Source of the DNA: Herminiimonas sp.
GTDB taxonomy: Bacteria; Pseudomonadota; Gammaproteobacteria; Burkholderiales; Burkholderiaceae_D
DNA: 34,213 bases
Assembly (NCBI GenBank): GCA_028292315.1
Contig: JAQGMO010000193.1
Coordinates: 1 to 34,213, forward strand
Direction: 5' to 3'
Shown: positions 27,298 to 34,213 of the stretch, piece by piece
Position numbering within the stretch: position 1 is the stretch's first letter
Layout of the letters: the number at the start of each line of letters is the position of its first letter
Program-made: the position numbers and the translations under genes
Notes under the pieces: generated by a model
Told to the model about the DNA's origin: nothing
Databases searched by the model: none
Seen by the model: only the letters and a program-made list of their open reading frames with translations

Positions 27298-27556
27298 ACA
27301 CCTGTCCGCTCGACGAGCGTGCATGGACGGCACTAAGCTGACTGCGCCGGTCGCAGTCAGCCCGCAGTTCAGCCCATCAACCATGTAGTGAACCTGTATT
27401 TAGCCGGCGGCCAACCTGCAATGGCCCGGTTCTTCCCTGTTGAAATTCTCGTTCTGCCTACAAACGGAGCAGGCAGAATCTGCGCGTTCCAGTAAAAACG
27501 CTGAGGTCAGTTACGAACCAAGGCTGTTTCAAATCAACGACGACCCCTGTAATCAA
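27298..27556. other. Intergenic region, aldo/keto reductase to PEP-CTERM gene
   Basis: No convincing gene is present. It holds a strong stem-loop at 27337-27361 and then AT-rich sequence leading into the PEP-CTERM promoter. Confidence 0.4.
27337..27361. terminator. Stem-loop after the aldo/keto reductase gene
   Basis: GCTGACTGCG (27337-27346) and CGCAGTCAGC (27352-27361) form a perfect 10-bp stem with a 5-nt loop, 39 bp after the stop codon. No T-tract follows, so it may act as a mRNA-end hairpin rather than a classic intrinsic terminator. Confidence 0.5.
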
Positions 27557-27586
27557 TTGTACATTTTATACGTTAACCGTTAGTAT
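27557..27586 (+). promoter_or_regulatory. Predicted promoter of the PEP-CTERM gene
   Basis: TTGTAC (27557-27562) and TAGTAT (27581-27586) are 18 bp apart, 27 bp upstream of the ATG. TGTAC and GTACA arms flank the -10 region and could form a regulator dyad. The ribosome site AGGAG is at 27603-27607. Confidence 0.4.
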
Positions 27587-27612
27587 TCGTACATCTAATT
27601 TCAGGAGACTTC

Positions 27613-28281
27613 ATGAAAACACTGCGTTTATGCGCAGCAACCGTGCTCTCGGTCGCTGCGTTATTTGCATCGGTTCCAGCCAATGCAGCTGTCCTGGCTG
27701 AAAGTCCGTTCGTCGAGCTTAACGGGGCCAATAATTACTTTACCCAGGAAAGGAACACCGGGGCGGAAAATTTTTCCCTTTCCGCGGCCGCTGTCATCGA
27801 TAAAATTTCTTTCGGCGCTTTTTATGATCCGCTCTCGCCGCAAGCTTCCAGCGTGGCTTGGTCGATCCGCAACAGCGCCGGGACGGTGCCGGTCCCGGGG
27901 AATGCTGTCATAGCAAGAGGCACCGACGCATTCACCGCGCATCTTGTGGGGCCGGTTGCCGGATCTGCGTTTCAGATGTTCGACTATGTGGTCGATATCG
28001 CCGATCTCGCTCTCGACGCGGGAGAATACTGGCTTGGGTTTCATCTCAACGGAAGCAACGGTGGTACGCACTGGATGCGTAGTTCCGTCGACAGGCATGG
28101 TGCCTTCAGTACCGACAACGGGGTAAGCTGGAAAGAGACCGAGTGGGGCCTGGTATTCCGGATCGAAGGCTCGAACGTGGTATCCGATCCCCCCGCTGCG
28201 GTTTCCGAACCGGTCAGCATCGCATTGCTGGGCCTGGGCCTGCTTGGGCTCCCGGTTTTCCGCAGGCGCATCCAAAATTGA
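27613..28281 (+). CDS. PEP-CTERM sorting-domain protein
   Basis: The 222-residue protein has a signal peptide (MKTLRLCAATVLSVAALFASVPANA|A). The central domain has no recognised fold, only beta-rich segments with many Gly, Ser and Asn. The C-terminus is a PEP-CTERM sorting tail: VSEP, then SIALLGLGLLGLPV, then RRRIQN. The usual V-P-E-P is V-S-E-P here. Exosortase (EpsH) recognises such tails and anchors or releases the protein, usually in strains making extracellular polysaccharide. No exosortase gene is in the window. A good ribosome site is 5 bp before the ATG. Confidence 0.9.
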   Translation: MKTLRLCAATVLSVAALFASVPANAAVLAESPFVELNGANNYFTQERNTGAENFSLSAAAVIDKISFGAFYDPLSPQASSVAWSIRNSAGTVPVPGNAVIARGTDAFTAHLVGPVAGSAFQMFDYVVDIADLALDAGEYWLGFHLNGSNGGTHWMRSSVDRHGAFSTDNGVSWKETEWGLVFRIEGSNVVSDPPAAVSEPVSIALLGLGLLGLPVFRRRIQN

Positions 28282-28367
28282 TTGAGGAGCCTGCGCGGCA
28301 TATGGCAGCGAAGCGGTTTTTCGCGGGTTGATGCCGTTGTCTTTCTGCGGCGCAGGACCCCGGCGGT

Positions 28368-28392
28368 TTGGAAGCGCCTGCGACGCTTCCAA
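28368..28392. terminator. Hairpin between convergent PEP-CTERM and acs genes
   Basis: TTGGAAGCG (28368-28376) and CGCTTCCAA (28384-28392) form a perfect 9-bp stem with a 7-nt loop, 3 bp past the acs stop codon. It could end transcription from both sides, but a T-tract is missing on either strand. Confidence 0.45.
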
Positions 28393-28394
28393 GC

Positions 28395-30377
28395 CTACAA
28401 CGCCTGCTTCAACTGCTCCAGTATCGCCGGATTTTCGAGCGTGGAGATATCCTGCGTCACCTCCTCATTATTTGCCAGTACTCGCAGAATCCGGCGCATG
28501 ATCTTGCCCGAGCGGGTTTTCGGCAAGTTATCGCCAAAGCGAATTTCCTTCGGCTTTGCAATCGGCCCGATCTCCTTTCCTACCCAATCGCGCAACTCCT
28601 TGGCAATCTGTTTCGCTTCATCGCCGGCCGGACGGCTGCGCTTCAACACCACGAATACGCAAATTGCTTCACCAGTCGTGGCATCGCGCTTGCCGACGAC
28701 GGCCGCTTCCGCCACCAGCGCATGGGCAACCAACGCCGATTCGATTTCCATCGTGCCCATTCGATGCCCCGAGACATTGAGCACATCATCCACGCGTCCG
28801 GTAATCGTGAAATAGCCTGTGTCCTTGTCACGAATGGCGCCATCGCCGGCGAGATAGGTCGTGCCGCCCAGCTCTTCCGGAAAATAGCCGGCACGGTAAC
28901 GATCGGGATTGCCCCAGACCGTGCGCAGCATCGATGGCCATGGCCGCTTGATCACCAGCAGCCCGCCCTGTCCATTCGGCAGTTCGGCGCCGGTTTCATC
29001 GACCACGGCGGCCATGATGCCGGGCAGCGGCAGCGTGCAGGAGCCGGGGACCATCGGCGTTGCACCGGGCAGCGGACTGATCATGTGGCCACCGGTTTCG
29101 GTTTGCCAGAACGTGTCCACGATCGGGCAGCGCGCACCGCCGACATTCTTGTAATACCACATCCAGGCTTCGGGGTTGATCGGCTCGCCGACCGAACCAA
29201 GCAGACGCAAGCTGGTAAGGTCGAACTGACCCGGGTGCATCGCGGGCTCGGCATTGGCGGCTTTGATCAGCGTACGAATCGCAGTCGGCGCGGTATAGAA
29301 AATGGTGGCCCGGTGCTTCTCGATCATTTTCCAGAAACGTGCGGCATCGGGATAGGTTGGCACGCCTTCGAACATGATTTGCGTTGCGCCAACTGCCAGC
29401 GGGCCATACGTGATGTAGGTATGGCCGGTGATCCAGCCGATATCGGCCGTGCACCAAAAGATATCGCTCGGCTTGAGGTCGAAGGTCCATTTCATCGTGA
29501 GCGCGGCCCACAGCAGATAGCCGCCGGAACTGTGCTGCACACCTTTCGGCGTACCGGTCGACCCGGACGTATACAGAATAAAAAGAGGATGCTCCGCGCT
29601 GACCCATTCCGGCTCGCATTCGCTCGATTGATTTGCCATCAGGTCATGCAGCCATATATCGCGCGTGACATCCATGTCGACTGCGCCGCCGGTACGCCGA
29701 TATACCACCACCTTGCGTATGCTTTCGCAGCCGCCATTTGCAAGGGCGTCATCGGCGATCGCCTTGAGCGGCAAGGTCTTGCCGGCGCGGACTTGTTCAT
29801 CGGCAGTGATAAGGGCCACGGCGCCGGCGTCGATGATGCGTTCTTGCAGGGACTTGGCGGAAAAGCCGCCGAATACCACCGAATGCGTGGCGCCTATTCG
29901 CGCACATGCCTGCATGGCAGCGACGCCTTCGATCGCCATCGGCATGTAGATCACCACCCGATCGCCTTTCCCGACGCCGAGTGATTTAAGTCCGTTCGCC
30001 AGTTCGCACACCTTCTTGTGCAATTCCCGGTAACTGATGCTTGTAACCTCGCCATCGTCGGATTCGAAGCGTATCGCAGTCCGGTCCGCGTTGCCGTTCT
30101 CCAGGTTGCGATCGAGACAGTTAAACGAGACATTGAGCGTGCCATCCTCAAACCATTTATAGAATGGCGCATTGGACTCGTCGAGCGTTACTGAAAAAGG
30201 CTTTTGCCACGCGAGGTGCTTGCGCGCCAGCCTGCTCCAGTACGCGCAGTAATCCTGTTCGGCCTCGGCACATAATGCGTAATAGGCGTCCATGCCGGAG
30301 ATGGCCGCGTTTTTTATGAATTCCTCCGGTGGCGGAATAAGACCGGGGTGCTGCTTTAGGGAATCGGTAGCGGACAT
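28395..30377 (-). CDS. acs: Acetyl-CoA synthetase (AMP-forming)
   Basis: The 660-residue protein has the ANL-family ATP loop [11 protein letters not shown] (269-279), [29 protein letters not shown] with W424 (the residue that limits the acyl pocket to acetate), and the C-terminal [10 protein letters not shown] with K625, the lysine regulated by acetylation. It converts acetate, ATP and CoA into acetyl-CoA. ATG 30377 is chosen because AGGAGA lies 6 bp upstream and the N-terminus then matches the family; a longer in-frame extension to 30578 is rejected. Propionyl-CoA synthetase is less likely, because W424 is present. Confidence 0.95.
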   Translation of the reverse strand: MSATDSLKQHPGLIPPPEEFIKNAAISGMDAYYALCAEAEQDYCAYWSRLARKHLAWQKPFSVTLDESNAPFYKWFEDGTLNVSFNCLDRNLENGNADRTAIRFESDDGEVTSISYRELHKKVCELANGLKSLGVGKGDRVVIYMPMAIEGVAAMQACARIGATHSVVFGGFSAKSLQERIIDAGAVALITADEQVRAGKTLPLKAIADDALANGGCESIRKVVVYRRTGGAVDMDVTRDIWLHDLMANQSSECEPEWVSAEHPLFILYTSGSTGTPKGVQHSSGGYLLWAALTMKWTFDLKPSDIFWCTADIGWITGHTYITYGPLAVGATQIMFEGVPTYPDAARFWKMIEKHRATIFYTAPTAIRTLIKAANAEPAMHPGQFDLTSLRLLGSVGEPINPEAWMWYYKNVGGARCPIVDTFWQTETGGHMISPLPGATPMVPGSCTLPLPGIMAAVVDETGAELPNGQGGLLVIKRPWPSMLRTVWGNPDRYRAGYFPEELGGTTYLAGDGAIRDKDTGYFTITGRVDDVLNVSGHRMGTMEIESALVAHALVAEAAVVGKRDATTGEAICVFVVLKRSRPAGDEAKQIAKELRDWVGKEIGPIAKPKEIRFGDNLPKTRSGKIMRRILRVLANNEEVTQDISTLENPAILEQLKQAL

Positions 30378-30756
30378 GCTTTTCTCCTGGACTTGATTTA
30401 ATAAATACCGGTATGACAGCGCTGTTTCATTGCGCATATGCAAAGAAAACCTGGGCACACCTATTTTTAAGCGTAGTGACATTCGCCGGATTTGAAAGTC
30501 CATCGTGACGCGGGAATGATCCTGGTAAAAGGTATGTCGCGGCATATCGCTCGCAGGCTGTCGCGGCTTGCCGATCAAGGGGTAGGGGGCGGGCGGTAAA
30601 CGGCATTATTCGTGTCTGTATGTCGCAGGGCGGAGAGCCACGGGTCGACGGCGGGTGATCCGACCGTTGTCAATCAGGCTACGATGTTGCAGCAAAAAAA
30701 CATCAGTACCGTAAAAAGTTCCTTGAAGAAATAAAATTATTGCTAAACTATGGAAC
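30378..30756. other. Divergent intergenic region between acs and the PhnD-rhodanese gene
   Basis: No gene is supported. It turns AT-rich near 30700-30750, where weak promoter boxes (TTGAAG at 30723-30728, TAAACT or AACTAT near 30744-30751) precede a repeated GGTGTACA element. An ORF reading into acs from the same strand is an extension of that gene and is rejected. Confidence 0.4.
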
Positions 30757-30776
30757 GGTGTACAAAGGTGTACACA
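30757..30776. promoter_or_regulatory. Tandem/dyad TGTACA element upstream of the PhnD-rhodanese gene
   Basis: GGTGTACAAA (30757-30766) is followed directly by GGTGTACACA (30767-30776). Because TGTACA is itself palindromic, the two copies also make the dyad TGTACA-N4-TGTACA (30759-30774). Its position just downstream of weak promoter boxes is typical of a repressor site. Confidence 0.5.
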
Positions 30777-30820
30777 TAAAGGCGTATCTGATGGCGCGTC
30801 TCTATTTCCAGGGGTTGATC

Positions 30821-31993
30821 GTGAAAATTTCTCGCATTGCGGAGTTTGTTGTCGTGTTAGGGAGCATGGCGCTGCCGTTGCAGGCTGCTGCTGATTTCAA
30901 GGTCATGGTCGGGATCGATCCGGCTGACGACGTCGGGAAGCAAAACCTCGCTCTCGGCACATCGCCGACGCCATCGATGTCGGCCGCGCTAGGCACCAAG
31001 GTCCTGCTAAAACAAACCAGCAATTTAACCGATGTGATGCGGGCTTCCCGCACCCAGGAAAACGATGCCCTGATCGGCCCGCCGCACGTTACTGCGTCGG
31101 CGATCAGCCATGGTTACCAATTGCTGGCGCGCGATTCCCGCAACACCAATTTCGTTCTGCTGGCGCGCAAGGAAATAAAGCGGGTCGAGGACATGGTCGG
31201 CAAACGGTTGTACCTGACGCAGCAAGACTCGGCGCGTGCCTATCTGGCGAAGGGCCTGTTAACCGAAGCCCAATTCGACATCAAGAAATTCAAGCAAGTC
31301 GTGTATGGCAAAACCAGCGGCGCCGGGATGCTGGCGCTGGGCGCCAACCTGACCGACGTTACCATCGCCGAACAGGAAGAGGCGCAAAGCTGGCTGAAGG
31401 CTAATCCCGGCGTCGCCACGATATTGAAGTCATCGCGGCCGGTGCCGGCGGGAACCGCAGTGATGGTCCGTAAAACCCTGGCCGAAACGGAACGCAAGAA
31501 TCTGTTGAAATGGCTGGCTTCGGCTGATGCGAGCGCGAGCGGTATAGGCAAGCTGCAAGCTTCCACCAGCGCCGATGAAGAACAATACCGGTACATTGCG
31601 TCGCTTGGCATCCTGACCCCTTCGGCGCTGCCCGGCGCAACCCTGGTCGAAGCGGCCGACGTATCGAAGCTGGTCACGGCGGGGGCGCTACCTGTCGATA
31701 CCCGTACCGCCAAGGAGTTTCAGTTCGAACATATCCCCGGCGCCATTCATCTTCCATACGTGGAACGCAGTTTGAAAGACCGCGATTTCGATGCTTCCCT
31801 GGATGACTTTTCGGCGCTCGCGAAAGCGCCCAAGGACAAGCCATTGATATTCTTTTGCAATGGTCCGGAATGCTGGAAATCGTACAAGGCTTCGAAAATG
31901 GCGCTTGCGAACGGCTACAAGCAAGTCTACTGGTACCGCAAAGGTATGCCGGAATGGCGGGAAAAATCAATGCCGCTCGCTTCAGCGCAATAG
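30821..31993 (+). CDS. Secreted PhnD-type binding protein fused to a rhodanese domain
   Basis: From the GTG at 30821 the protein is 390 residues. Residues 1 to about 24 are a signal peptide ending QAAA, so it should be periplasmic. Residues about 25-265 resemble the PhnD/SsuA/transferrin-like binding fold (KVMVGIDPADD; DALIGPPHVTASAISHGYQLLARD). Residues about 280-385 are a rhodanese domain, with the DTRTAKEF-HIPGAIHLPY entry motif and the active loop FFCNGPECWKSYKAS, catalytic C346 with a second C351. Rhodaneses transfer sulfane sulfur, often releasing sulfite from thiosulfate. It converges on a sulfite dehydrogenase pair. The GTG is favoured by AGGGG upstream; ATG 30791 is an alternative. 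Confidence 0.8.
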   Translation: MKISRIAEFVVVLGSMALPLQAAADFKVMVGIDPADDVGKQNLALGTSPTPSMSAALGTKVLLKQTSNLTDVMRASRTQENDALIGPPHVTASAISHGYQLLARDSRNTNFVLLARKEIKRVEDMVGKRLYLTQQDSARAYLAKGLLTEAQFDIKKFKQVVYGKTSGAGMLALGANLTDVTIAEQEEAQSWLKANPGVATILKSSRPVPAGTAVMVRKTLAETERKNLLKWLASADASASGIGKLQASTSADEEQYRYIASLGILTPSALPGATLVEAADVSKLVTAGALPVDTRTAKEFQFEHIPGAIHLPYVERSLKDRDFDASLDDFSALAKAPKDKPLIFFCNGPECWKSYKASKMALANGYKQVYWYRKGMPEWREKSMPLASAQ

Positions 31994-32041
31994 AAGCGCT
32001 GCAGGCCGGCATCGAACCATCTCAGAACATTGCCGAAGCCG

Positions 32042-32380
32042 CTATTTCGCGGCGCCTGTTGCAGCGGCTACATAGGCGGCAATCTGTCTGATCTGGGCAT
32101 CGGACAGGTTCGTGAATGCCGGCATCTGGCCGATCCCGGTACGCATGGCTTTCTCAACCCGCGCCGCATCCGGTTTGAGCTCATCAAGACTCGGACCGAT
32201 TTCCCCGGCCGCGCCGGCATGTTTCAGGGTATGGCAGACCGCGCAGGCCGGCACTGCGGTCTGGTTGAATAACTTCTTCCCTTCTTCCATCGCGGCCTGG
32301 GCCTGCGCGCTGCCGGATGCCAGGCCGGCGAGCACACACCACGCCGCCGCGGCCGCGGCCCTCTTTGTGATCAGCTTCAT
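32042..32380 (-). CDS. sorB: Monohaem cytochrome c, probable SorB-like subunit
   Basis: The protein (about 112 residues from ATG 32380) has a signal peptide ending AQAQA, then the haem motif CAVCH (C46, C49, H50) and the distal methionine in GIGQMPAF. It is a class I c-type cytochrome matured in the periplasm. It lies 26 bp after the molybdenum sulfite dehydrogenase gene, so it is the likely electron acceptor (SorB). An in-frame TTG four codons earlier (32392) sits inside a 13-bp tandem repeat and is an alternative start. Exact cofactor partners need biochemistry. Confidence 0.82.
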   Translation of the reverse strand: MKLITKRAAAAAAWCVLAGLASGSAQAQAAMEEGKKLFNQTAVPACAVCHTLKHAGAAGEIGPSLDELKPDAARVEKAMRTGIGQMPAFTNLSDAQIRQIAAYVAAATGAAK

Positions 32381-32386
32381 AATCGT

Positions 32387-32412
32387 CTTCAACTCAGGAC
32401 TTCAACTCAGGC
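32387..32412. repeat. 13-bp tandem duplication at the sorA/cytochrome junction
   Basis: Plus-strand CTTCAACTCAGG repeats at 32387 and 32400 with a 13-bp period (32387-32399, 32400-32412). The second copy contains the sorA stop codon, and the first contains the upstream TTG of the cytochrome. It looks like a recent slippage event altering intercistronic spacing. Confidence 0.75.
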
Positions 32413-33660
32413 CACGGTGATTTTCAGGGCGTGATCGCGCCAGCTGCTATTGTTGTAACCGCTTGCATTGTCTACCCGGTTTTCAGCCTGGACATTGCCT
32501 TGCGAATCGACGGCACGGCTGGCGATGGTATGGGTGCCGGCCGGGAGCCTGACCGGCAGCACGAACTGCCGCCATGCGTAACGGCCCAGGTCCGGACCGA
32601 CGAAGCGGGCCGGCTTCCAGGTTTGTCCGCCATCCACCGAAACCTCAACCGACTTCACGGCATTGATGCCGCCAAAAGCGACACCCTTAATCTGCATCAT
32701 CCCGGCTGTCAGCGATCCCTCTTCCGGCGACGGCGAATTAATCCAGGACTTGACGCCCATTTCCCATACCGACGGCTGGCTTGGATCGCCTTTTGCGCCG
32801 GGCGGAGTCATGCGATACCCGGTCTTTTGAATTGCCGCATCCGACTGCTCCGCGGTAAAAGCGAGCCGTTTGATATATTTGACGTTATTGACACCCGTGT
32901 AGCCGGGCACAATCAGACGCAGCGGGCCGCCGTGTGCCAGCGGGATCGGCACGCCATTCATTTCCCACGCCAGCATCGCATCCGCCATCGCGGCCGCAGG
33001 TACCGAGCGCTCCACTATCACGGACTTGGGATCGACCCCTTCCGGCAGCTTTTCACCACCGGTTCCGGTCATGTAGCGCAGACCGTCGGGAATGCCGCCC
33101 AGGGCTTCCACGACCGCCCGCACCGGAACGCCACTCCATACCACGCAGCCGGCCGCACCGACTTGCCAGGGGGTGCCGCTTGGCTTGGCAGGGAAGTATC
33201 CGCGTCCATTGCCGGAGCATTGCAAGACCATGGCCGTGGTTTCGAGTCCCAGCCCTTTTAATTCTTTAAGCGTGAACTTGCGCGGCGTTTTGACGCCTTC
33301 CACCACGATCTCCCAGGCATCGCGGTCAGCGACGATCGACGCATCAGGGGGCGGCAGGTTATTGCGGATATAAAGCTGGTCGTTCGGCGTCACGATGCTG
33401 GTGCCGAAAGCGCTGCGCCGGGTTTCCAGCGTGTTCGCGCTATGCACAATCATCGCGCCCGGATCTTTCCAGGTCACGTAAGCAGGCAGCGGCTTGGCTG
33501 CCGGCGCGGCGCCTCCTACAGCTTGTGCGATCGCGGACTTGTTGAAGCCGCCCAGGCCGGCCGCTGCCAGCGCGGCGGCGCCGCCGGCGAGAATGCTGCG
33601 TCGTTGAGGATTGCTTACCATCGAAGCCGATGCGGAGTTGCCATTGGATTGCTTTGTCAT
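32407..33660 (-). CDS. sorA: Molybdenum sulfite dehydrogenase (SorA/SoxC-type)
   Basis: The 417-residue protein has a Tat signal with twin arginines R20-R21 (NPQRRSILAGG) and an Ala-rich hydrophobic core. The sulfite-oxidase Moco domain follows: LQCSGNGR with molybdenum ligand C148, WSGVPVRAVVEALGG, and LAHGGPLRLIVPGYTGVNNVKYIKRL. A C-terminal Mo-co dimerisation domain (about 290-415) contains SVEVSVDGGQTWKPARF. It oxidises sulfite to sulfate in the periplasm and passes electrons to cytochrome c. A SoxC-type role in a Sox system is possible, but no sox genes are here. GGAG lies 6 bp before the ATG. Confidence 0.88.
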   Translation of the reverse strand: MTKQSNGNSASASMVSNPQRRSILAGGAAALAAAGLGGFNKSAIAQAVGGAAPAAKPLPAYVTWKDPGAMIVHSANTLETRRSAFGTSIVTPNDQLYIRNNLPPPDASIVADRDAWEIVVEGVKTPRKFTLKELKGLGLETTAMVLQCSGNGRGYFPAKPSGTPWQVGAAGCVVWSGVPVRAVVEALGGIPDGLRYMTGTGGEKLPEGVDPKSVIVERSVPAAAMADAMLAWEMNGVPIPLAHGGPLRLIVPGYTGVNNVKYIKRLAFTAEQSDAAIQKTGYRMTPPGAKGDPSQPSVWEMGVKSWINSPSPEEGSLTAGMMQIKGVAFGGINAVKSVEVSVDGGQTWKPARFVGPDLGRYAWRQFVLPVRLPAGTHTIASRAVDSQGNVQAENRVDNASGYNNSSWRDHALKITVA

Positions 33661-33731
33661 TGCTGCTCCATTGTTGATTATGGTTGCGACATAGCCGAAG
33701 GACGGCTTGGTTTCGTTCAGGAGAATCCCAT

Positions 33732-33760
33732 ATTATGCGTAGTTTTCCATATGGAAACAA
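33732..33760 (-). promoter_or_regulatory. Predicted sorA promoter
   Basis: On the minus strand TTGTTT (33760-33755) and CATAAT (33737-33732) are 17 bp apart, about 70 bp upstream of the sorA ATG. Confidence 0.5.
33744..33757. promoter_or_regulatory. Perfect 14-bp palindrome in the sorA promoter
   Basis: TTTCCATATGGAAA is fully self-complementary. It overlaps the -35 box and the spacer of the predicted sorA promoter, so it is a likely regulator-binding site. The regulator is not encoded in the window. Confidence 0.55.
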
Positions 33761-34164
33761 TAAAAAACATTGGATAAAATAGTTTTCGCACGTGGCGGCA
33801 TAACGCGAGTATGCCGTAGCAGCGATTGATTCGCCAGAGGTGCGCATACCCAGGCAAGTACACGGAGAATGAAACGACCGGCGTTGCGGTTTCGAGACGA
33901 TTCGGGAACGCTGGCATGATGCAGCGCTCCTGGCAAGTTGGATAAAGCCGGGCGAAGTTGGCCGAAATTGCCGTTAACCGGAAGTCTGCCGGAAGCCTTT
34001 TTGGACGGCCTGGTTCAATGCGGCTGAAACAGCAGGCGTATCGTGCATGCGGATGGTCCTAACGGCTCTGGCAAGAACGGGTCTGGCGAGTAAGGAGGTT
34101 CTGGAACGCCTGGCGTCGGGCGCAGGGCGTCGGGCGCAGGGCGCCCGCAACACGAAAAAATCTT
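33761..34164. other. Intergenic region at the right edge
   Basis: No convincing gene is present. It contains a 14-bp tandem repeat (34113-34140) and a perfect 7-bp stem CGGGCGC/GCGCCCG (34131-34147). Short open frames here have no ribosome site or recognisable family. Confidence 0.35.
34113..34140. repeat. Two tandem copies of a 14-bp unit
   Basis: GCGTCGGGCGCAGG occurs exactly at 34113-34126 and 34127-34140, and a partial third copy follows. The second copy also forms a 7-bp stem with 34141-34147. Confidence 0.8.
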
Positions 34165-34213
34165 CTACAGAATAAGAAAGGCGACCCCGGTCCAGAAAGT
34201 CCCAAGACCAGCG
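34165..34213 (-). CDS. Possible C-terminal fragment of a membrane protein
   Basis: Reading in from the right edge on the minus strand, one frame gives AGLGTFWTGVAFLIL and then a TAG stop at 34167-34165. The composition suits a final transmembrane helix. Only 15 residues are visible, and other frames run through, so this is tentative. Confidence 0.3.
   Translation of the reverse strand, partial: AGLGTFWTGVAFLIL

Noticed and set aside
28368-29984. 538-codon plus-strand frame antisense to acs
   Set aside because: acs on the minus strand has all catalytic motifs; the antisense frame matches no family.
30378-30578. 67-codon N-terminal extension of acetyl-CoA synthetase
   Set aside because: The ATG at 30377 has an AGGAGA ribosome site and gives the normal family N-terminus.
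34131-34147. 7-bp hairpin as an intrinsic terminator
   Set aside because: The run of Ts on the minus strand precedes rather than follows the stem, and none follows on the plus strand.

Overview
The window reads as a high-GC betaproteobacterial chromosome segment, most likely Burkholderiales and perhaps Oxalobacteraceae. This rests on gene content and order: dacC/dat/ybeD, birA-coaX-SPOR, argB-HAD-slmA, a PEP-CTERM protein and a SorA-type sulfite dehydrogenase. The taxon is inferred, since there is no rRNA or other marker gene. No rRNA, tRNA, CRISPR array, insertion sequence or phage gene was recognised.

Left part (1-9.9 kb). Nearly everything is on the minus strand. Reading with transcription, a possible seven-gene unit starts at 9843: a lipid-transport ABC set (permease with fused STAS domain, ATPase, MCE/MlaD-type protein, lipoprotein), a VanZ-like membrane protein, a thioredoxin-like [2Fe-2S] ferredoxin and an alpha/beta hydrolase. 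Then come a D-Ala-D-Ala carboxypeptidase, a D-amino-acid transaminase and the first codons of a YbeD/DUF493 protein at the window edge. A Phd/VapC-like toxin-antitoxin pair with its own promoter and operator lies on the opposite strand between the last two enzymes and looks inserted.

Middle (9.9-20.3 kb). birA, coaX and a SPOR protein form an overlapping plus-strand operon, followed by a FadL-type porin. Convergent to it is a tightly overlapped unit of ECF sigma factor, zinc-finger anti-sigma factor and CWC cysteine-rich protein. argB, a HAD 5'-nucleotidase and slmA follow on the plus strand, then a YbfB-type MFS transporter and a cupin (minus), then an HPP/CBS membrane protein (plus).

Right part (20.3-34.2 kb). 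A complete tripartite RND efflux operon (NodT lipoprotein, membrane fusion protein, pump) is followed by an aldo/keto reductase, an orphan PEP-CTERM protein and acetyl-CoA synthetase. The last block is the most unusual: a secreted PhnD-type binding protein fused to a C-terminal rhodanese domain, convergent to a c-type cytochrome and a Tat-exported molybdenum sulfite dehydrogenase (SorAB type). A periplasmic rhodanese could release sulfite that SorAB then oxidises. Conspicuous dyads sit in the promoter regions of both arms. The window ends in what may be the C-terminus of a membrane protein.

Most genes have well-known families. The sulfur block, the sigma/anti-sigma/CWC cassette, the TA insertion and the orphan exosortase substrate are the places worth a second look. 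Intergenic calls rest on reading the bases by eye.
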